Source: Shimia sp040370365 (GTDB lineage Bacteria; Pseudomonadota; Alphaproteobacteria; Rhodobacterales; Rhodobacteraceae). From it: DNA of 64,000 nucleotides. Positions within the stretch are counted from its first letter, which is position 1. Each line of letters starts with the position of its first letter. The notes below the pieces were generated by a model. The model did no database searches and was not told the DNA's origin. It was given only the letters and a program-made list of their open reading frames with translations. Made by a program: the position numbers and the translations under genes. This document shows positions 7,568 to 16,673 of the stretch, in pieces. The stretch lies in NCBI RefSeq assembly GCF_040370365.1, contig NZ_BAABWQ010000002.1, positions 1,116,001 to 1,180,000 of the forward strand, read 5' to 3'.

Positions 7568-8431
7568 ATGCAAACTTCAGCTTACGCAATTTTTGCGCCA
7601 CAAAGGTGCCGCTCATCGGTGGTATTTGCCTCGCCACACAGCGGGTGTGACTACCCTGAATGGTTTGTGCGTCGCTCTCTTTTGAACGCGCATACGATCC
7701 GGTCCTCAGAAGACGCTTTTGTAGATCAGCTGTTTGAAGATGCGCCGCTATTTGGCGCGCCGTTTCTGGTGGCTCGTGCGCCACGCGCCTTGTTAGATCT
7801 GAACCGCGCCGCAGAGGAACTCGACCCGGCGCTGATCCAGGGCGTGCGCAAAGTGGGGCACAATCCCCGGGTGGCATCTGGGCTTGGGGTGATTCCCCGA
7901 GTGGTGGCGAATGGGAAGGCAATATATCACGGCAAAATGACTCGGGCGGAGGCGGATCATCGCATCGACACATACTGGCGGCCATACCATGCAGCCTTGG
8001 GGCAGTTGGTGAAGACATCGCTCGACAGGTTCAATGAAGCAATTCTGGTGGATTGCCATTCCATGCCGCGTGAGGCCGTCGAAGGGATGGCCCGTCGCAA
8101 AGGCAAGCGGCCGGAGATTGTGCTGGGAGATCGTTTTGGCGCTGCTGCGGCTGTAGAGATTGTTGACCAGATTGAGGCGGCGTTTGTACGAGCGGGATTT
8201 GAGGTGTCACGCAATGCGCCCTTTGCGGGGGCCTACGTGACCCAACACTATGGCCGCCCACAGCGCCGTCAGCATGCCGTCCAGATCGAGATTGATCGAT
8301 CGCTTTATATGGATGAGGCCCGCATCACTCCCCGTAGTGATTTCAACGATTTCAAATCGCGCCTGCGTGAGGTGGTTGCTCAGATTGCCGAAATTGGCGT
8401 GCCGCGCCAGCAGGACGTGGCCGCCGAATGA
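7568..8431 (+). CDS. N-formylglutamate amidohydrolase-family protein
   Basis: A zinc-dependent amidohydrolase of about 287 residues in the N-formylglutamate deformylase (FGase) family. Family motifs include FASPHSG near the N-terminus, an aromatic YWRPYH segment, VDCHSMP with a probable metal-binding His, and QIEIDRSLYMDE near the C-terminus. Two earlier ATGs (7556, 7565) are in frame; the ATG at 7568 has GGGAG at the best distance. No other histidine-degradation (hut) gene is nearby, so the substrate may be another N-acylated amino acid. Confidence 0.8.
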   Translation: MQTSAYAIFAPQRCRSSVVFASPHSGCDYPEWFVRRSLLNAHTIRSSEDAFVDQLFEDAPLFGAPFLVARAPRALLDLNRAAEELDPALIQGVRKVGHNPRVASGLGVIPRVVANGKAIYHGKMTRAEADHRIDTYWRPYHAALGQLVKTSLDRFNEAILVDCHSMPREAVEGMARRKGKRPEIVLGDRFGAAAAVEIVDQIEAAFVRAGFEVSRNAPFAGAYVTQHYGRPQRRQHAVQIEIDRSLYMDEARITPRSDFNDFKSRLREVVAQIAEIGVPRQQDVAAE

Positions 8432-8625
8432 CACAACAGAGCATTTGCGCCGCGCTCCCGTTTCGGTTGATTTGAGTCTCACGGACAGGTACCTGAGGTC
8501 GCTAGAACTCAAAGCTTGATGTTTTTGAGAGCGTTTGAGTACTAATAGGGCAAATTTTCCTAAGCTCCATTGACCTGTGGTTCGGGCTTGGTAAAGGCTG
8601 AGCCAAACTAACGGGGAGACTATCC

Positions 8626-9222
8626 ATGTCCCAAGCGCTAATTGTGATCGATGTGCAAAACGATTTTTGCCGTGGCGGTGCTCTCGCAGTGCCTGAAGGG
8701 GACGCAGTTGTTTCGGGGATCAATGACCGTATGGCTGCGTTCGACACAGTGGTCCTGACGCAGGATTGGCACCCCGCAGGGCATTCGTCATTTGCAAGCA
8801 GTCACGACGACAAAGCGCCTTATGATATCGTCGAGATGCCTTACGGCGCACAGGTTCTCTGGCCGGATCATTGCGTTCAGGGCAGCAAGGGCGCCGCGTT
8901 TCACCCTGCGCTGAAGACTGATCCTGCGGCTCTGATCATTCGCAAAGGGCTCAACCCTGACATCGACAGTTACTCTGCGTTCTTTGAGAACGACCATACC
9001 ACACCAACCGGGCTAGAGGGGTTTCTGCGGACGCGTCAGATCACTGATCTGGTAATTGTAGGCTTGGCCACAGATTTCTGCGTCAACTTCTCGGCTCAGG
9101 ATGCAGCGCGTTTGGGATTTTCGGTGTCCGTCGAGGCCAACCTGTGCCGGGGCATTGATCTTGATGGGTCGCTGGATGCAGCTTGGGCTGCGATGGACGC
9201 GGCCGGAGTTCGGCATCTGTGA
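8626..9222 (+). CDS. pncA: Nicotinamidase
   Basis: A 198-residue cysteine amidase that converts nicotinamide to nicotinic acid in NAD salvage. The catalytic triad is D9 (VIDVQNDF), K107 (IIRKGLN) and C152 (ATDFCV). The metal ligands D47, H49 and H53 are in QDWHPAGH. A GGGGAG ribosome site precedes the ATG. Its product is the substrate of PncB, encoded 2.4 kb downstream on the same strand with a hybrid kinase gene in between. No terminator separates these genes, so they could share a transcript. Confidence 0.95.
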   Translation: MSQALIVIDVQNDFCRGGALAVPEGDAVVSGINDRMAAFDTVVLTQDWHPAGHSSFASSHDDKAPYDIVEMPYGAQVLWPDHCVQGSKGAAFHPALKTDPAALIIRKGLNPDIDSYSAFFENDHTTPTGLEGFLRTRQITDLVIVGLATDFCVNFSAQDAARLGFSVSVEANLCRGIDLDGSLDAAWAAMDAAGVRHL

Positions 9223-9294
9223 CGCCTCTGTGTCGAGGTATTGTTAACCATTTGTTGGCATGCACGAAACGAAACTATTTAGAGTAGGCCAGCT

Positions 9295-11535
9295 ATGGCA
9301 GCCGAAATCCATGAACTAAATCGGGCATTAAAGGAATTTGATGCGCGTAATACGGCTGCGGGACGTTTGGAGCGATACGCACGAGGTCGGTTGCGTCATG
9401 CCATGTCCCGCCAGTTGTTTGTGGGACTGGGTGCATTTGTTTTGGCCTTTGTGGTGTCGCCGGCCGTGGGCGCTCTTGCTCTTTCCTTTGTTGTTATCGG
9501 TGAGATCGTTGATTTTTGCGTTTTGCGACCAATCCCCGAGAAAATCCATCAAGGCGAATCTCTGCGCAACCTGCGTGTCAAAAGCACGTTGAGCGCTACG
9601 CTTCAGGCCATCGGTTTGTCTTTGTTTGTCGCAACTATTTGGTACTATGTTCCTCGAGAAGCGGGGCTGATGCTCACCATCGCATTTCTCGTGACGGCGG
9701 CCATAAATGCCGTCATGACTCTTGGCTTTCACAAGGCAGCAGCAACGGCACGCTTGTTGGTCTTTGGTGTAGCGCTCGTCTCGTTGTTTGTGACGGACTA
9801 CTTTGTGTCACAGTATGATCGCATCCAGTTTTTCTACAACGCAGCTGTCACCCTTATGGTGGTCTATACGCTTCTGCCTTTTGTGCACTACGTGACAAAC
9901 GGCAGGATGCGGGACTTGCAGCAACAGAGGCGGCAAATCGAGCAGGCTCTAGAACTCGCCAGAGTGAATGCGACGCTCTTGGCGCGCGAACGCGAAGGTC
10001 GGCGTCTTGCGTCGATCCCTGAAAATGCGGTCGACAGTATTTTTATGTTGGACAAAGACGCGCGGATTTTGTGGGCCAACCCAGCCTTCACAACACAGAC
10101 CGGATACACTTTGCCTGAGGTGGTTGGTCAACAGCCAGCTGACTTGCTGTATGGTCCGCATTCTGACCGAAGGGCGCAAGACGCATTGCTCAAAGAAGTG
10201 CTGCAGGGCAAGCCGTCACATCGTGAGAACATCAACTACACAAAAGATGGAACGTCTTTTTGGGTGGAAACAAGTGTGGCACCCGTCTTTGACGAGAATG
10301 GTGATTTGGAAACCTGTATTGCGATAGAACGCAATATTTCTGAGAAAAAGCAGCAGGCAAGGGAGCTTGCAGCAGCCAAGCAAGCCGCGGAGATGGGGGA
10401 GCGCGCCAAATCCATCTTCCTGGCCAACATGAGCCATGAAATTCGGACACCAATGAACGGCATCATCGGTATGGCGGAGTTGTTGAGCGATGCCAAATTG
10501 GGAGAAGAAGAGTCTCTCTATGTGCAAACCATCCGACACTCCTCAGAAGCGCTTCTCACCATCATCAATGACATTTTAGACTACTCCAAACTCAAGGACG
10601 GCCATATCAAGATTACGCCAGCGCGCTTTGATCTGCATGAGTGTCTGACCGAAGTCATGAATTTGATGCGGCCACAAGCCGATGCGAAAGGCATAGCTCT
10701 AACGTTGGCAACATCCCCAGATTTGCCTGAAACACCTTGGGGCGATGAAGGTCGTTTGCGTCAAATCTTGGTAAACGTGATTGGCAACGCTGTGAAGTTT
10801 ACCGAAATCGGTGGCGTGCACATCAAAGTGGCGGTGCCACCATCCGGCAGTGGGATTTTGATAGACGTGATAGACACAGGTGTGGGTATCCCACCGCACC
10901 GACTGACCAATATCTTTGAACAGTTCGAGCAGGCCGACGCGGCGACAACGCGCCAGTTCGGTGGCACGGGTCTCGGTTTGGCGATTGCGCGTCAGTTGGC
11001 TCGATTGATGGGCGGTGACGTGAGCGTAACAAGCACTCCGGGACAGGGCTCCTGTTTCTCCATTCAGGTGCCGTTTTTGGCAGCTGATGCGCATTCTCCC
11101 GAAGAACCGGACGCGATGGAGTCCCCTCCACAGGCACTGTTTGAAAATGTCACAGTCCTTTTGGCAGAGGACAATCGCACCAACCGGCTTCTGGTCGAGA
11201 AGATGTTGAAAGGCCTGCCATTGACGTTGGTGTCTGCAGAAGATGGCGCAGAGGCTGTGCTCAAAGCACAGGAACTTGAGCCTGAGGTGGTGTTGATGGA
11301 TATGTCCATGCCGGTCTTGGATGGCTTGGATGCCACACGAGAGATTCGCGCCCTTTCAATGCGACAGCCCAATATCATCGCGATCACGGCAAATGCCTAT
11401 CTCAGTGACCGCGAAGCCTGTCTGGCGGCGGGCATGGATGGGTTTCTAAGCAAACCTGTGCGCCGCGCGGAGCTGATCCAAGCGTTGACCAGAGCACTTG
11501 GAGACCACAAGTCTCTCGTCAATATTGACATATAA
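9295..11535 (+). CDS. Membrane-bound hybrid sensor histidine kinase (PAS-HisKA-HATPase-REC)
   Basis: A 746-residue hybrid kinase. About six membrane segments occupy residues 40-200, with the landmark GEIVDFCVLR. A PAS domain follows (about 230-345), then the phospho-acceptor H381 in NMSHEIRTPMNG, an HATPase domain with DTGVGIP and GGTGLGLAI, and a C-terminal receiver with acceptor D669 in LMDMSMP and a KPVRR lysine. The N-terminal module is shared with the kinase at 60062-62332, which marks the two as paralogs. It lies between pncA and pncB with no Hpt or output regulator nearby. TTAACCAT, a CtrA-like half-site, lies 43 bp upstream. The signal is unknown. Confidence 0.92.
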   Translation: MAAEIHELNRALKEFDARNTAAGRLERYARGRLRHAMSRQLFVGLGAFVLAFVVSPAVGALALSFVVIGEIVDFCVLRPIPEKIHQGESLRNLRVKSTLSATLQAIGLSLFVATIWYYVPREAGLMLTIAFLVTAAINAVMTLGFHKAAATARLLVFGVALVSLFVTDYFVSQYDRIQFFYNAAVTLMVVYTLLPFVHYVTNGRMRDLQQQRRQIEQALELARVNATLLAREREGRRLASIPENAVDSIFMLDKDARILWANPAFTTQTGYTLPEVVGQQPADLLYGPHSDRRAQDALLKEVLQGKPSHRENINYTKDGTSFWVETSVAPVFDENGDLETCIAIERNISEKKQQARELAAAKQAAEMGERAKSIFLANMSHEIRTPMNGIIGMAELLSDAKLGEEESLYVQTIRHSSEALLTIINDILDYSKLKDGHIKITPARFDLHECLTEVMNLMRPQADAKGIALTLATSPDLPETPWGDEGRLRQILVNVIGNAVKFTEIGGVHIKVAVPPSGSGILIDVIDTGVGIPPHRLTNIFEQFEQADAATTRQFGGTGLGLAIARQLARLMGGDVSVTSTPGQGSCFSIQVPFLAADAHSPEEPDAMESPPQALFENVTVLLAEDNRTNRLLVEKMLKGLPLTLVSAEDGAEAVLKAQELEPEVVLMDMSMPVLDGLDATREIRALSMRQPNIIAITANAYLSDREACLAAGMDGFLSKPVRRAELIQALTRALGDHKSLVNIDI

Positions 11536-11609
11536 TGGCCTAAGGGCTTGGAGGCGTCCGCAATTCTGGGTATCAACGGCGAAACCTAGAAATTGGGGGC
11601 CAGTTAACT

Positions 11610-12902
11610 ATGGTCGATATCGCCACACGCGTCTGGAACCACAAATGGAAAATTGATCCGATTGTGAGATCTTTGATCGACAATGACTTCTACAAGTTGT
11701 TGATGTGCCAGTCCATTTTTCGCAATCGCCCCGATGCGCATGTGACCTTCAGCCTGATCAACCGTTCTTCCAAAATCCAGCTTGCAGAGCTGATTGATGA
11801 GGGGGAATTGCGTGAACAGTTGGATCATATTCAGTCTCTTTCCCTAAGCCGTGGGGAAAGCACATTCCTGCGCGGGAACACCTTCTATGGCAAACGTCAA
11901 ATGTTCCGGCCGGACTTTATGGAGTGGTTCGAAAACATGCGACTTCCAGACTACCATCTGGAAAAACGCGACGGGCAATATGAGCTGACATTTGAAGGCA
12001 AGTGGCACGAAGTGATGCTCTGGGAGATTCCGGCACTGGCGGTGTTGATGGAACTGCGCGGCCGCGCCGTGTTGCATGACATGCGCAAGTTTGAACTTCA
12101 GGTGCTCTATGCCCGTGCCATGACCAAGCTGTGGGAAAAAATTGATCACCTGCGCACCTTGCCTGATCTGCGCATTGCGGATTTTGGCACCCGCCGGCGC
12201 CACAGCTACCTTTGGCAGGACTGGTGTGTGCAAGCCATGGTGGAAGGGTTGGGCGAGAAATTCGTTGGGACATCCAATTGTCTGATCGCGATGAAGCGAG
12301 ACCTAGAGGCAATCGGCACCAACGCGCATGAGTTGCCCATGGTGTTCTCCGCTCTTGCACAGAATGACACCGAGCTGCGTGAGGCACCCTACAAAGTGCT
12401 GGCAGATTGGCATGACGAGCACGAAGGAAATCTGCGCATCATTTTGCCGGATACCTATGGCACAGAGGGTTTCTTGCAGCGGGCGCCAGATTGGTTGGCT
12501 GGGTGGACCGGCATTCGCATCGACAGCGGTGATCCTGCCAAAGGCGCGGAGACCGCGATTCGATGGTGGCAAGAGCGTGGCGAAGATCCCACCAAGAAGC
12601 TGATCATCTTTTCGGACGGGTTGGACACTGCCAAAATCGCCGAACTGCACATGCAATTTGCCGGTCGTGTGCGCGTGTCATTCGGGTGGGGCACGCTGCT
12701 GACCAATGATTTCCGGGGGTTGACTACAGATGAAGGGCTCGCGCCGTTCTCTATGGTTTGCAAAGCGATTAAGGCCAACGGCGCGCCGACAGTGAAGCTG
12801 TCGGACAACCCTAAGAAAGCAATGGGCCCGGCCAGCGAAATTGAACGCTACAAACGTGTGTTTGGCGTGGGACAACAGGACGAGATGGACGTGATTGTCT
12901 AA
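11610..12902 (+). CDS. pncB: Nicotinate phosphoribosyltransferase
   Basis: A 430-residue enzyme that makes nicotinate mononucleotide from nicotinate and PRPP, the committed step of the Preiss-Handler pathway. The sequence is recognisable throughout: NDFYKLLMCQ at the N-terminus, DFGTRRRHS, GTSNCLIA, and RIDSGDP followed by IIFSDGLD in the phosphate-binding half. Length fits the enterobacterial PncB class. A weak ribosome site (GGGGG about 13 nt upstream) precedes the ATG. The 3' end overlaps the convergent hydrolase gene by 4 bp. Confidence 0.96.
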   Translation: MVDIATRVWNHKWKIDPIVRSLIDNDFYKLLMCQSIFRNRPDAHVTFSLINRSSKIQLAELIDEGELREQLDHIQSLSLSRGESTFLRGNTFYGKRQMFRPDFMEWFENMRLPDYHLEKRDGQYELTFEGKWHEVMLWEIPALAVLMELRGRAVLHDMRKFELQVLYARAMTKLWEKIDHLRTLPDLRIADFGTRRRHSYLWQDWCVQAMVEGLGEKFVGTSNCLIAMKRDLEAIGTNAHELPMVFSALAQNDTELREAPYKVLADWHDEHEGNLRIILPDTYGTEGFLQRAPDWLAGWTGIRIDSGDPAKGAETAIRWWQERGEDPTKKLIIFSDGLDTAKIAELHMQFAGRVRVSFGWGTLLTNDFRGLTTDEGLAPFSMVCKAIKANGAPTVKLSDNPKKAMGPASEIERYKRVFGVGQQDEMDVIV

Positions 12903-13807
12903 AGGGCAGTCATCACAAAATTCTGAATTTCTGATACGGTGTGGGTTGCGCGCAAAATGCGAGTGTGTCCCAAACCTTCGGTCACCTCCAGCCGCGCGTT
13001 TCGCCAGGCCTGAGCAATCGCACGCCCATCTTCCACGGGCACCTGCCGGTCGCCGACATCATGCAGAATAAGGCCCGGCTGTGTGAGCGCCGTCGCATTC
13101 AACGGCGTTCGAAACTCATCAAACGCCCGCCCATACCGTGTTTCAATCAAGGCTTGTGTGCGCCCGATGACCTGCTCTGTTGCCCCCAATGTGCGCCCGA
13201 TTTGCCCAAGGTAGCTGCCGGGGTAGGACGGTGGGGCGATCAACACGGCCCGCCGCGCAGCCATACCGCGTCGCAGGGCGGTCATGACAGCCGCTGCGCC
13301 CATGGAGTGAGCCACCACGGCCTCAAATGCCCCTTCTTGGGCCGCAAAAATTTCGAGGGCATCCACAAAGTCGGGCAACGCAGCTTGCCCAGTGCCGGAC
13401 TGACCATGTGCCGGCGCATCAAACGCCACCACTTCATATCCGGCGCTCGCCAAAGCTTGTGCGATGCCACTCAATTGACTGACCCGACCGCCAAAGCCGT
13501 GCATCAGCAGAACTTTGGGTCGATGAGACTGCGATGTCGCGCCCCAACGATACACTGATAAAAACCCAAAGGCCTCAAACCGGACCCGTGTATAGCGGGC
13601 CTGTGCCATGGCGGCGCGTTCCCAAGGTCGGACCTGTGGGCGCGGTGGTGTTGTGAACAGTGTCGCCAACCGCGCGGCCGCCCTGTCCGGCGCGGTGCGC
13701 GACATCACCCACATGTGGCCCCGAAGCGTTGCCAAAGCCGCCAACTGCTTCAGCTGGGGCAGGGGCTGTTTGCGCAAGGGAATGGCGGAAAGGCTGCTGT
13801 CACTCAT
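12899..13807 (-). CDS. Alpha/beta-hydrolase
   Basis: A hydrolase of about 302 residues. The HGFGG oxyanion segment, the nucleophile elbow AHSMGA, an acidic residue near HDVGDRQVP and the final His in GLGHTRIL form a complete-looking catalytic triad. I choose the ATG at 13807 because GGAG lies 8 nt before it; an upstream in-frame ATG at 13831 has no ribosome site and lies almost on the first operator. It is divergent from the HxlR regulator across three matching inverted repeats, so it is very likely a target of that regulator. The substrate is unknown. Confidence 0.82.
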   Translation of the reverse strand: MSDSSLSAIPLRKQPLPQLKQLAALATLRGHMWVMSRTAPDRAAARLATLFTTPPRPQVRPWERAAMAQARYTRVRFEAFGFLSVYRWGATSQSHRPKVLLMHGFGGRVSQLSGIAQALASAGYEVVAFDAPAHGQSGTGQAALPDFVDALEIFAAQEGAFEAVVAHSMGAAAVMTALRRGMAARRAVLIAPPSYPGSYLGQIGRTLGATEQVIGRTQALIETRYGRAFDEFRTPLNATALTQPGLILHDVGDRQVPVEDGRAIAQAWRNARLEVTEGLGHTRILRATHTVSEIQNFVMTAL

Positions 13808-13835
13808 CGTGATCTCCAAGGGCACTGGCATTATC

Positions 13836-13903
13836 GTTCCAAAATAGAACTTGCTTTCAAATTAAGTTCTAAAATGGAACGGAGTCAAGTTCTGATTTGG
13901 AAC
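13836..13903. promoter_or_regulatory. Three 15-bp inverted-repeat operators between hydrolase and HxlR regulator
   Basis: The sites are GTTCCAAAATAGAAC (13836-13850), GTTCTAAAATGGAAC (13866-13880) and GTTCTGATTTGGAAC (13889-13903). All share GTTCY at one end and RGAAC at the other, with start-to-start spacing of 30 and 23 bp. They fill the promoter region between two divergent genes, one of which encodes a DNA-binding regulator, so autoregulation plus control of the hydrolase is the natural reading. Confidence 0.8.
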
Positions 13904-13941
13904 CTATTGGGAATCACAAGCTGTGATGCTATGTTTTGGCC

Positions 13942-14388
13942 ATGAAGTGGAATGACTTATCTGAAGAGGCCTGTCCGGTGGCCCGTGCAATGTCAGTGAT
14001 CGGTGATCGTTGGACCTTGCTGATCTTGCGTGACACCTTGTTTGGCGTCCGTCGCTTTGATGACATCCAGAAACGGCTTGGAATCACACGCCACGTGCTG
14101 TCAGACCGGCTCAAACGGCTTGAGGCCCATGGGCTTCTGGAGCGACGTCAATATCAAGAGCGCCCCCCCCGGTTTGAGTATCATCCGACACAGGCCGGCA
14201 AAGGCTTTGTGCCCGTGATGCAGGCGATGACAGGTTGGGTGGATGCACATATGCCCACGGATAAGCCTGCGCCTTATCGTGTGCTTGATCGTGAGTCCCG
14301 TGCGCCAATTGCCCCCAAGGTTATCGACTCAAACACCGGCAAATCGATCACGGCGTCTTCCGTGTGGGTCGAAACGAACAAGGACTAG
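13942..14388 (+). CDS. HxlR-family winged-helix regulator
   Basis: A regulator of about 148 residues with the HxlR signature: an N-terminal Cys followed by PVARAM, then IGDRWTLLILRDTLFGVRRFDDIQ, a recognition helix in ITRHVLSDRLKRL and a beta-wing in ERRQYQERPPRFEY. The ATG at 13942 is preferred over an in-frame TTG two codons upstream. Members act as dimers on palindromic sites and often respond to aldehydes, oxidants or thiols, frequently through the N-terminal Cys. It is divergent from the hydrolase across three operators and ends 4 bp into the convergent kinase gene. Confidence 0.9.
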   Translation: MKWNDLSEEACPVARAMSVIGDRWTLLILRDTLFGVRRFDDIQKRLGITRHVLSDRLKRLEAHGLLERRQYQERPPRFEYHPTQAGKGFVPVMQAMTGWVDAHMPTDKPAPYRVLDRESRAPIAPKVIDSNTGKSITASSVWVETNKD

Positions 14389-15344
14389 CGCAAAAGGCGC
14401 CGGGCCATGAAAACGGCTCGCTTGGCGTATTCTCGCACCGCCGGATGATCATCGTGGTACCGCCCGATGACCCACCCACATGAAGCCAAGGCACGCATCA
14501 CAGTGAAGGCTTCCAGCAGGTCTGCGGCATTTTCCGGCAAGGCACGCTCGAGTTCATATCCAGCCAACAGCGCGGCGCCCAAAGCGGTCTCATTGGGTTG
14601 GTCCCAATTTTGCGACATGGCCACGCCAAGCTCATAGAGGCGAAATCCAAACACCCCGTCGTCGAAATCAATCAACCTCACTCCGCCGGATTGAACCAAC
14701 ACGTTTTCGCGCAATGCATCCGCATGGATCAGGCCAAAGTCCCCTCCAGATCTCGCATGTGCGCCGATCAACTCGAGCAACCGCTGCCGACAGGCCAACA
14801 GCAGGTCTCGGTCTTGGTCACTTAGGCTGGGGTTCTTCCAAAACTGTCCCCAAGCGGGCGATTCTCCCAACAAAGCTTCTAAATCTAAAATCTCTCTGAC
14901 AAAGGCGTCCGGAGGCGTCATCGCGTCACTTGCAACGTGCAGTCGGGCCAGTTCCGCGCCTAAGGCGGTATGCAGGACTTCTTGTTCGTGTGCTGGCATC
15001 GCCAATGGTATGCCGCTTTCGCCCAAGGGTTTCCCTTCAAGCCACGTGACCAAAGATGCGACACGTGCGCCGCCCGTGGCCAAAACGTCCCCTGACGCCG
15101 TGCGGATCGGTTGCGGCACCACCATGCCTGCCGCCCCCAAGGCTTCGGCCCACCATAGCTCGGAGCGAATGGCGTTGTCGCTCTGATATCCGGGGCGATG
15201 CAATCGCAATGCCGCCCGTTGCCCGTCGGGCCCCTGGGCGTCAAACACTATATTCTCGCGATTCTTGATCAAACGGGGCGTCATGGTGACGCCCCAGTGG
15301 GCCAATGCCGCCTGTGCCGCCGCTAAGGCCTGCGCATCGGTCAT
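14385..15344 (-). CDS. APH/choline-kinase-fold small-molecule kinase, paired with a phospholyase-like enzyme
   Basis: A 319-residue kinase of the aminoglycoside-phosphotransferase fold. The catalytic loop is H207-A-D209 through N214, and the metal-binding motif is LIDFDDG (D226, D228). Its ATG overlaps the stop of the upstream PLP enzyme by 4 nt, indicating tight coupling. Kinases of this type beside class-III PLP phospholyases are relatives of hydroxylysine kinase, which phosphorylates an amino alcohol so that the partner can eliminate phosphate. Homoserine-kinase-like activity is the main alternative. The substrate cannot be read from the sequence. Confidence 0.82.
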   Translation of the reverse strand: MTDAQALAAAQAALAHWGVTMTPRLIKNRENIVFDAQGPDGQRAALRLHRPGYQSDNAIRSELWWAEALGAAGMVVPQPIRTASGDVLATGGARVASLVTWLEGKPLGESGIPLAMPAHEQEVLHTALGAELARLHVASDAMTPPDAFVREILDLEALLGESPAWGQFWKNPSLSDQDRDLLLACRQRLLELIGAHARSGGDFGLIHADALRENVLVQSGGVRLIDFDDGVFGFRLYELGVAMSQNWDQPNETALGAALLAGYELERALPENAADLLEAFTVMRALASCGWVIGRYHDDHPAVREYAKRAVFMARRLLR

Positions 15345-16606
15345 ACCACTGCTCCAAGGGCTGTATCTAGCGTCTCAATCAACCGATCCGCATCTTGTCG
15401 GCTGAACACACAGGGCGGGCGGATCTTAAGCGTATTGTCAAATCGACCTTCTGTATGCAGCAACACACCGCGCTGACGCATCTCTTCAACAAGCGCGTCA
15501 CACAATGTGGTTGCGGGTGCGCCGTCTCGCCACAGCTCCGCCCCGAAGAACAGCCCTGACCCGCGCACATCGGCCACAACATCAAATCTTGCTTGAATTT
15601 CACTGAGAAGGTTTAGCGCATAGGCACCAACCTCTTGCGCATTTGAAACCAACGCTTCGTCTTCAATCACATTCAATACCGCCATCGCCGCCGCAGCGCT
15701 GACCGGGTTTCCACCAAAGGTGTTGAAATATTTGAAGCCCTCTTGGAAACACGCCAAAATTTCGGGCTGTGTGATCGCAGCGGCCACCGGATGCCCGTTG
15801 GCCATGGGCTTTCCAAGCGTCACAATGTCTGGCGCAAACGCCAGTTTCTGGTGTCCCCACCAATGGCTGCCAATCCGACCAAACCCCGGCTGGACCTCAT
15901 CTGCAATCACCAGCCCGCCGGCGGCGTGCACCAATGCGATTGCCTCATCTAAGAAACCTGCCTCCACGGTTGGGAAGCCTTCATTGGCAAAATAGGGGCA
16001 CACAATCAGCGCAGAGACACCCGCGCCATTTGCCTCCAAAGCAGAAATGGCCTGTTTGACACCTTCCGTGAAGGCCGCAGCCTGTCCCGCACGCGTGCCA
16101 CTTGGTGGCATCAAATTGTCAGGTGCCGGCGCGCGCTGGACATGCGCCTGAAACCCACCAATTGGGATTTTGGCACTGTTCAATTGGCTCACAGCAGCGG
16201 TGTTTCCATGGTACGTGTTGTCCGTGGTGATCACACCGGTTTTGCCCGTGACCGCCTGCGCCATGCGCAGGGCGACGTCGTTGGCCTCAGAGCCTGAGCA
16301 GACCATGACCATACTGTCCAAATTATGATCAAATCTTGCGGTCAGCGCCTCACCATAGTCCAATATGCCGTCATGAACATATCGGGTGTGGGTGTTTAAC
16401 GTGGCGGCTTGCGTTGCGATCGCCTCGACCACACGTGGATGGCAATGACCGACATGTGGCACGTTGTTGTAACAATCCAGATATTGGCGCCCGTCCGCAT
16501 CCCATACGTGCACGCCTTTGCCGCGTACCAGATGCACGGGCTCTCTGTAAAAGGTGGTCATTTGCGGCCCTAACAGCCGCGCGCGCCGCGCCAATACGTC
16601 TGACAT
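15341..16606 (-). CDS. Class-III PLP enzyme of the AGXT2-like / phospholyase type
   Basis: A 421-residue fold-type I PLP enzyme. The start is the ATG at 16606 with GAGGGAG 6 nt upstream, not the longer frame from 16690. The PLP lysine is K266 in TLGKPMANGHP, the cofactor aspartate D236 is in IADEVQ, and SGSEAND binds the phosphate. The GKPMxNGHP signature is typical of the AGXT2-like group, which includes ethanolamine-phosphate and phosphohydroxylysine phospholyases. It is followed with a 4-nt overlap by a small-molecule kinase, which supports a phosphorylate-then-eliminate pathway. A plain omega-aminotransferase is the alternative. Confidence 0.85.
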   Translation of the reverse strand: MSDVLARRARLLGPQMTTFYREPVHLVRGKGVHVWDADGRQYLDCYNNVPHVGHCHPRVVEAIATQAATLNTHTRYVHDGILDYGEALTARFDHNLDSMVMVCSGSEANDVALRMAQAVTGKTGVITTDNTYHGNTAAVSQLNSAKIPIGGFQAHVQRAPAPDNLMPPSGTRAGQAAAFTEGVKQAISALEANGAGVSALIVCPYFANEGFPTVEAGFLDEAIALVHAAGGLVIADEVQPGFGRIGSHWWGHQKLAFAPDIVTLGKPMANGHPVAAAITQPEILACFQEGFKYFNTFGGNPVSAAAAMAVLNVIEDEALVSNAQEVGAYALNLLSEIQARFDVVADVRGSGLFFGAELWRDGAPATTLCDALVEEMRQRGVLLHTEGRFDNTLKIRPPCVFSRQDADRLIETLDTALGAVV

Positions 16607-16673
16607 GCATTGCTCCCTCAATCCGCTCCGGTGCATGTCTGCGCGCTCACGAGGCTGGTCGCAACCCTTTGTC

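Noticed and set aside
8432..8625. Tiny ATGA-coupled frame after the N-formylglutamate amidohydrolase gene
   Set aside because: Only about 15 codons, no recognisable sequence and no separate ribosome site; I see no gene or firm regulatory element in this gap.
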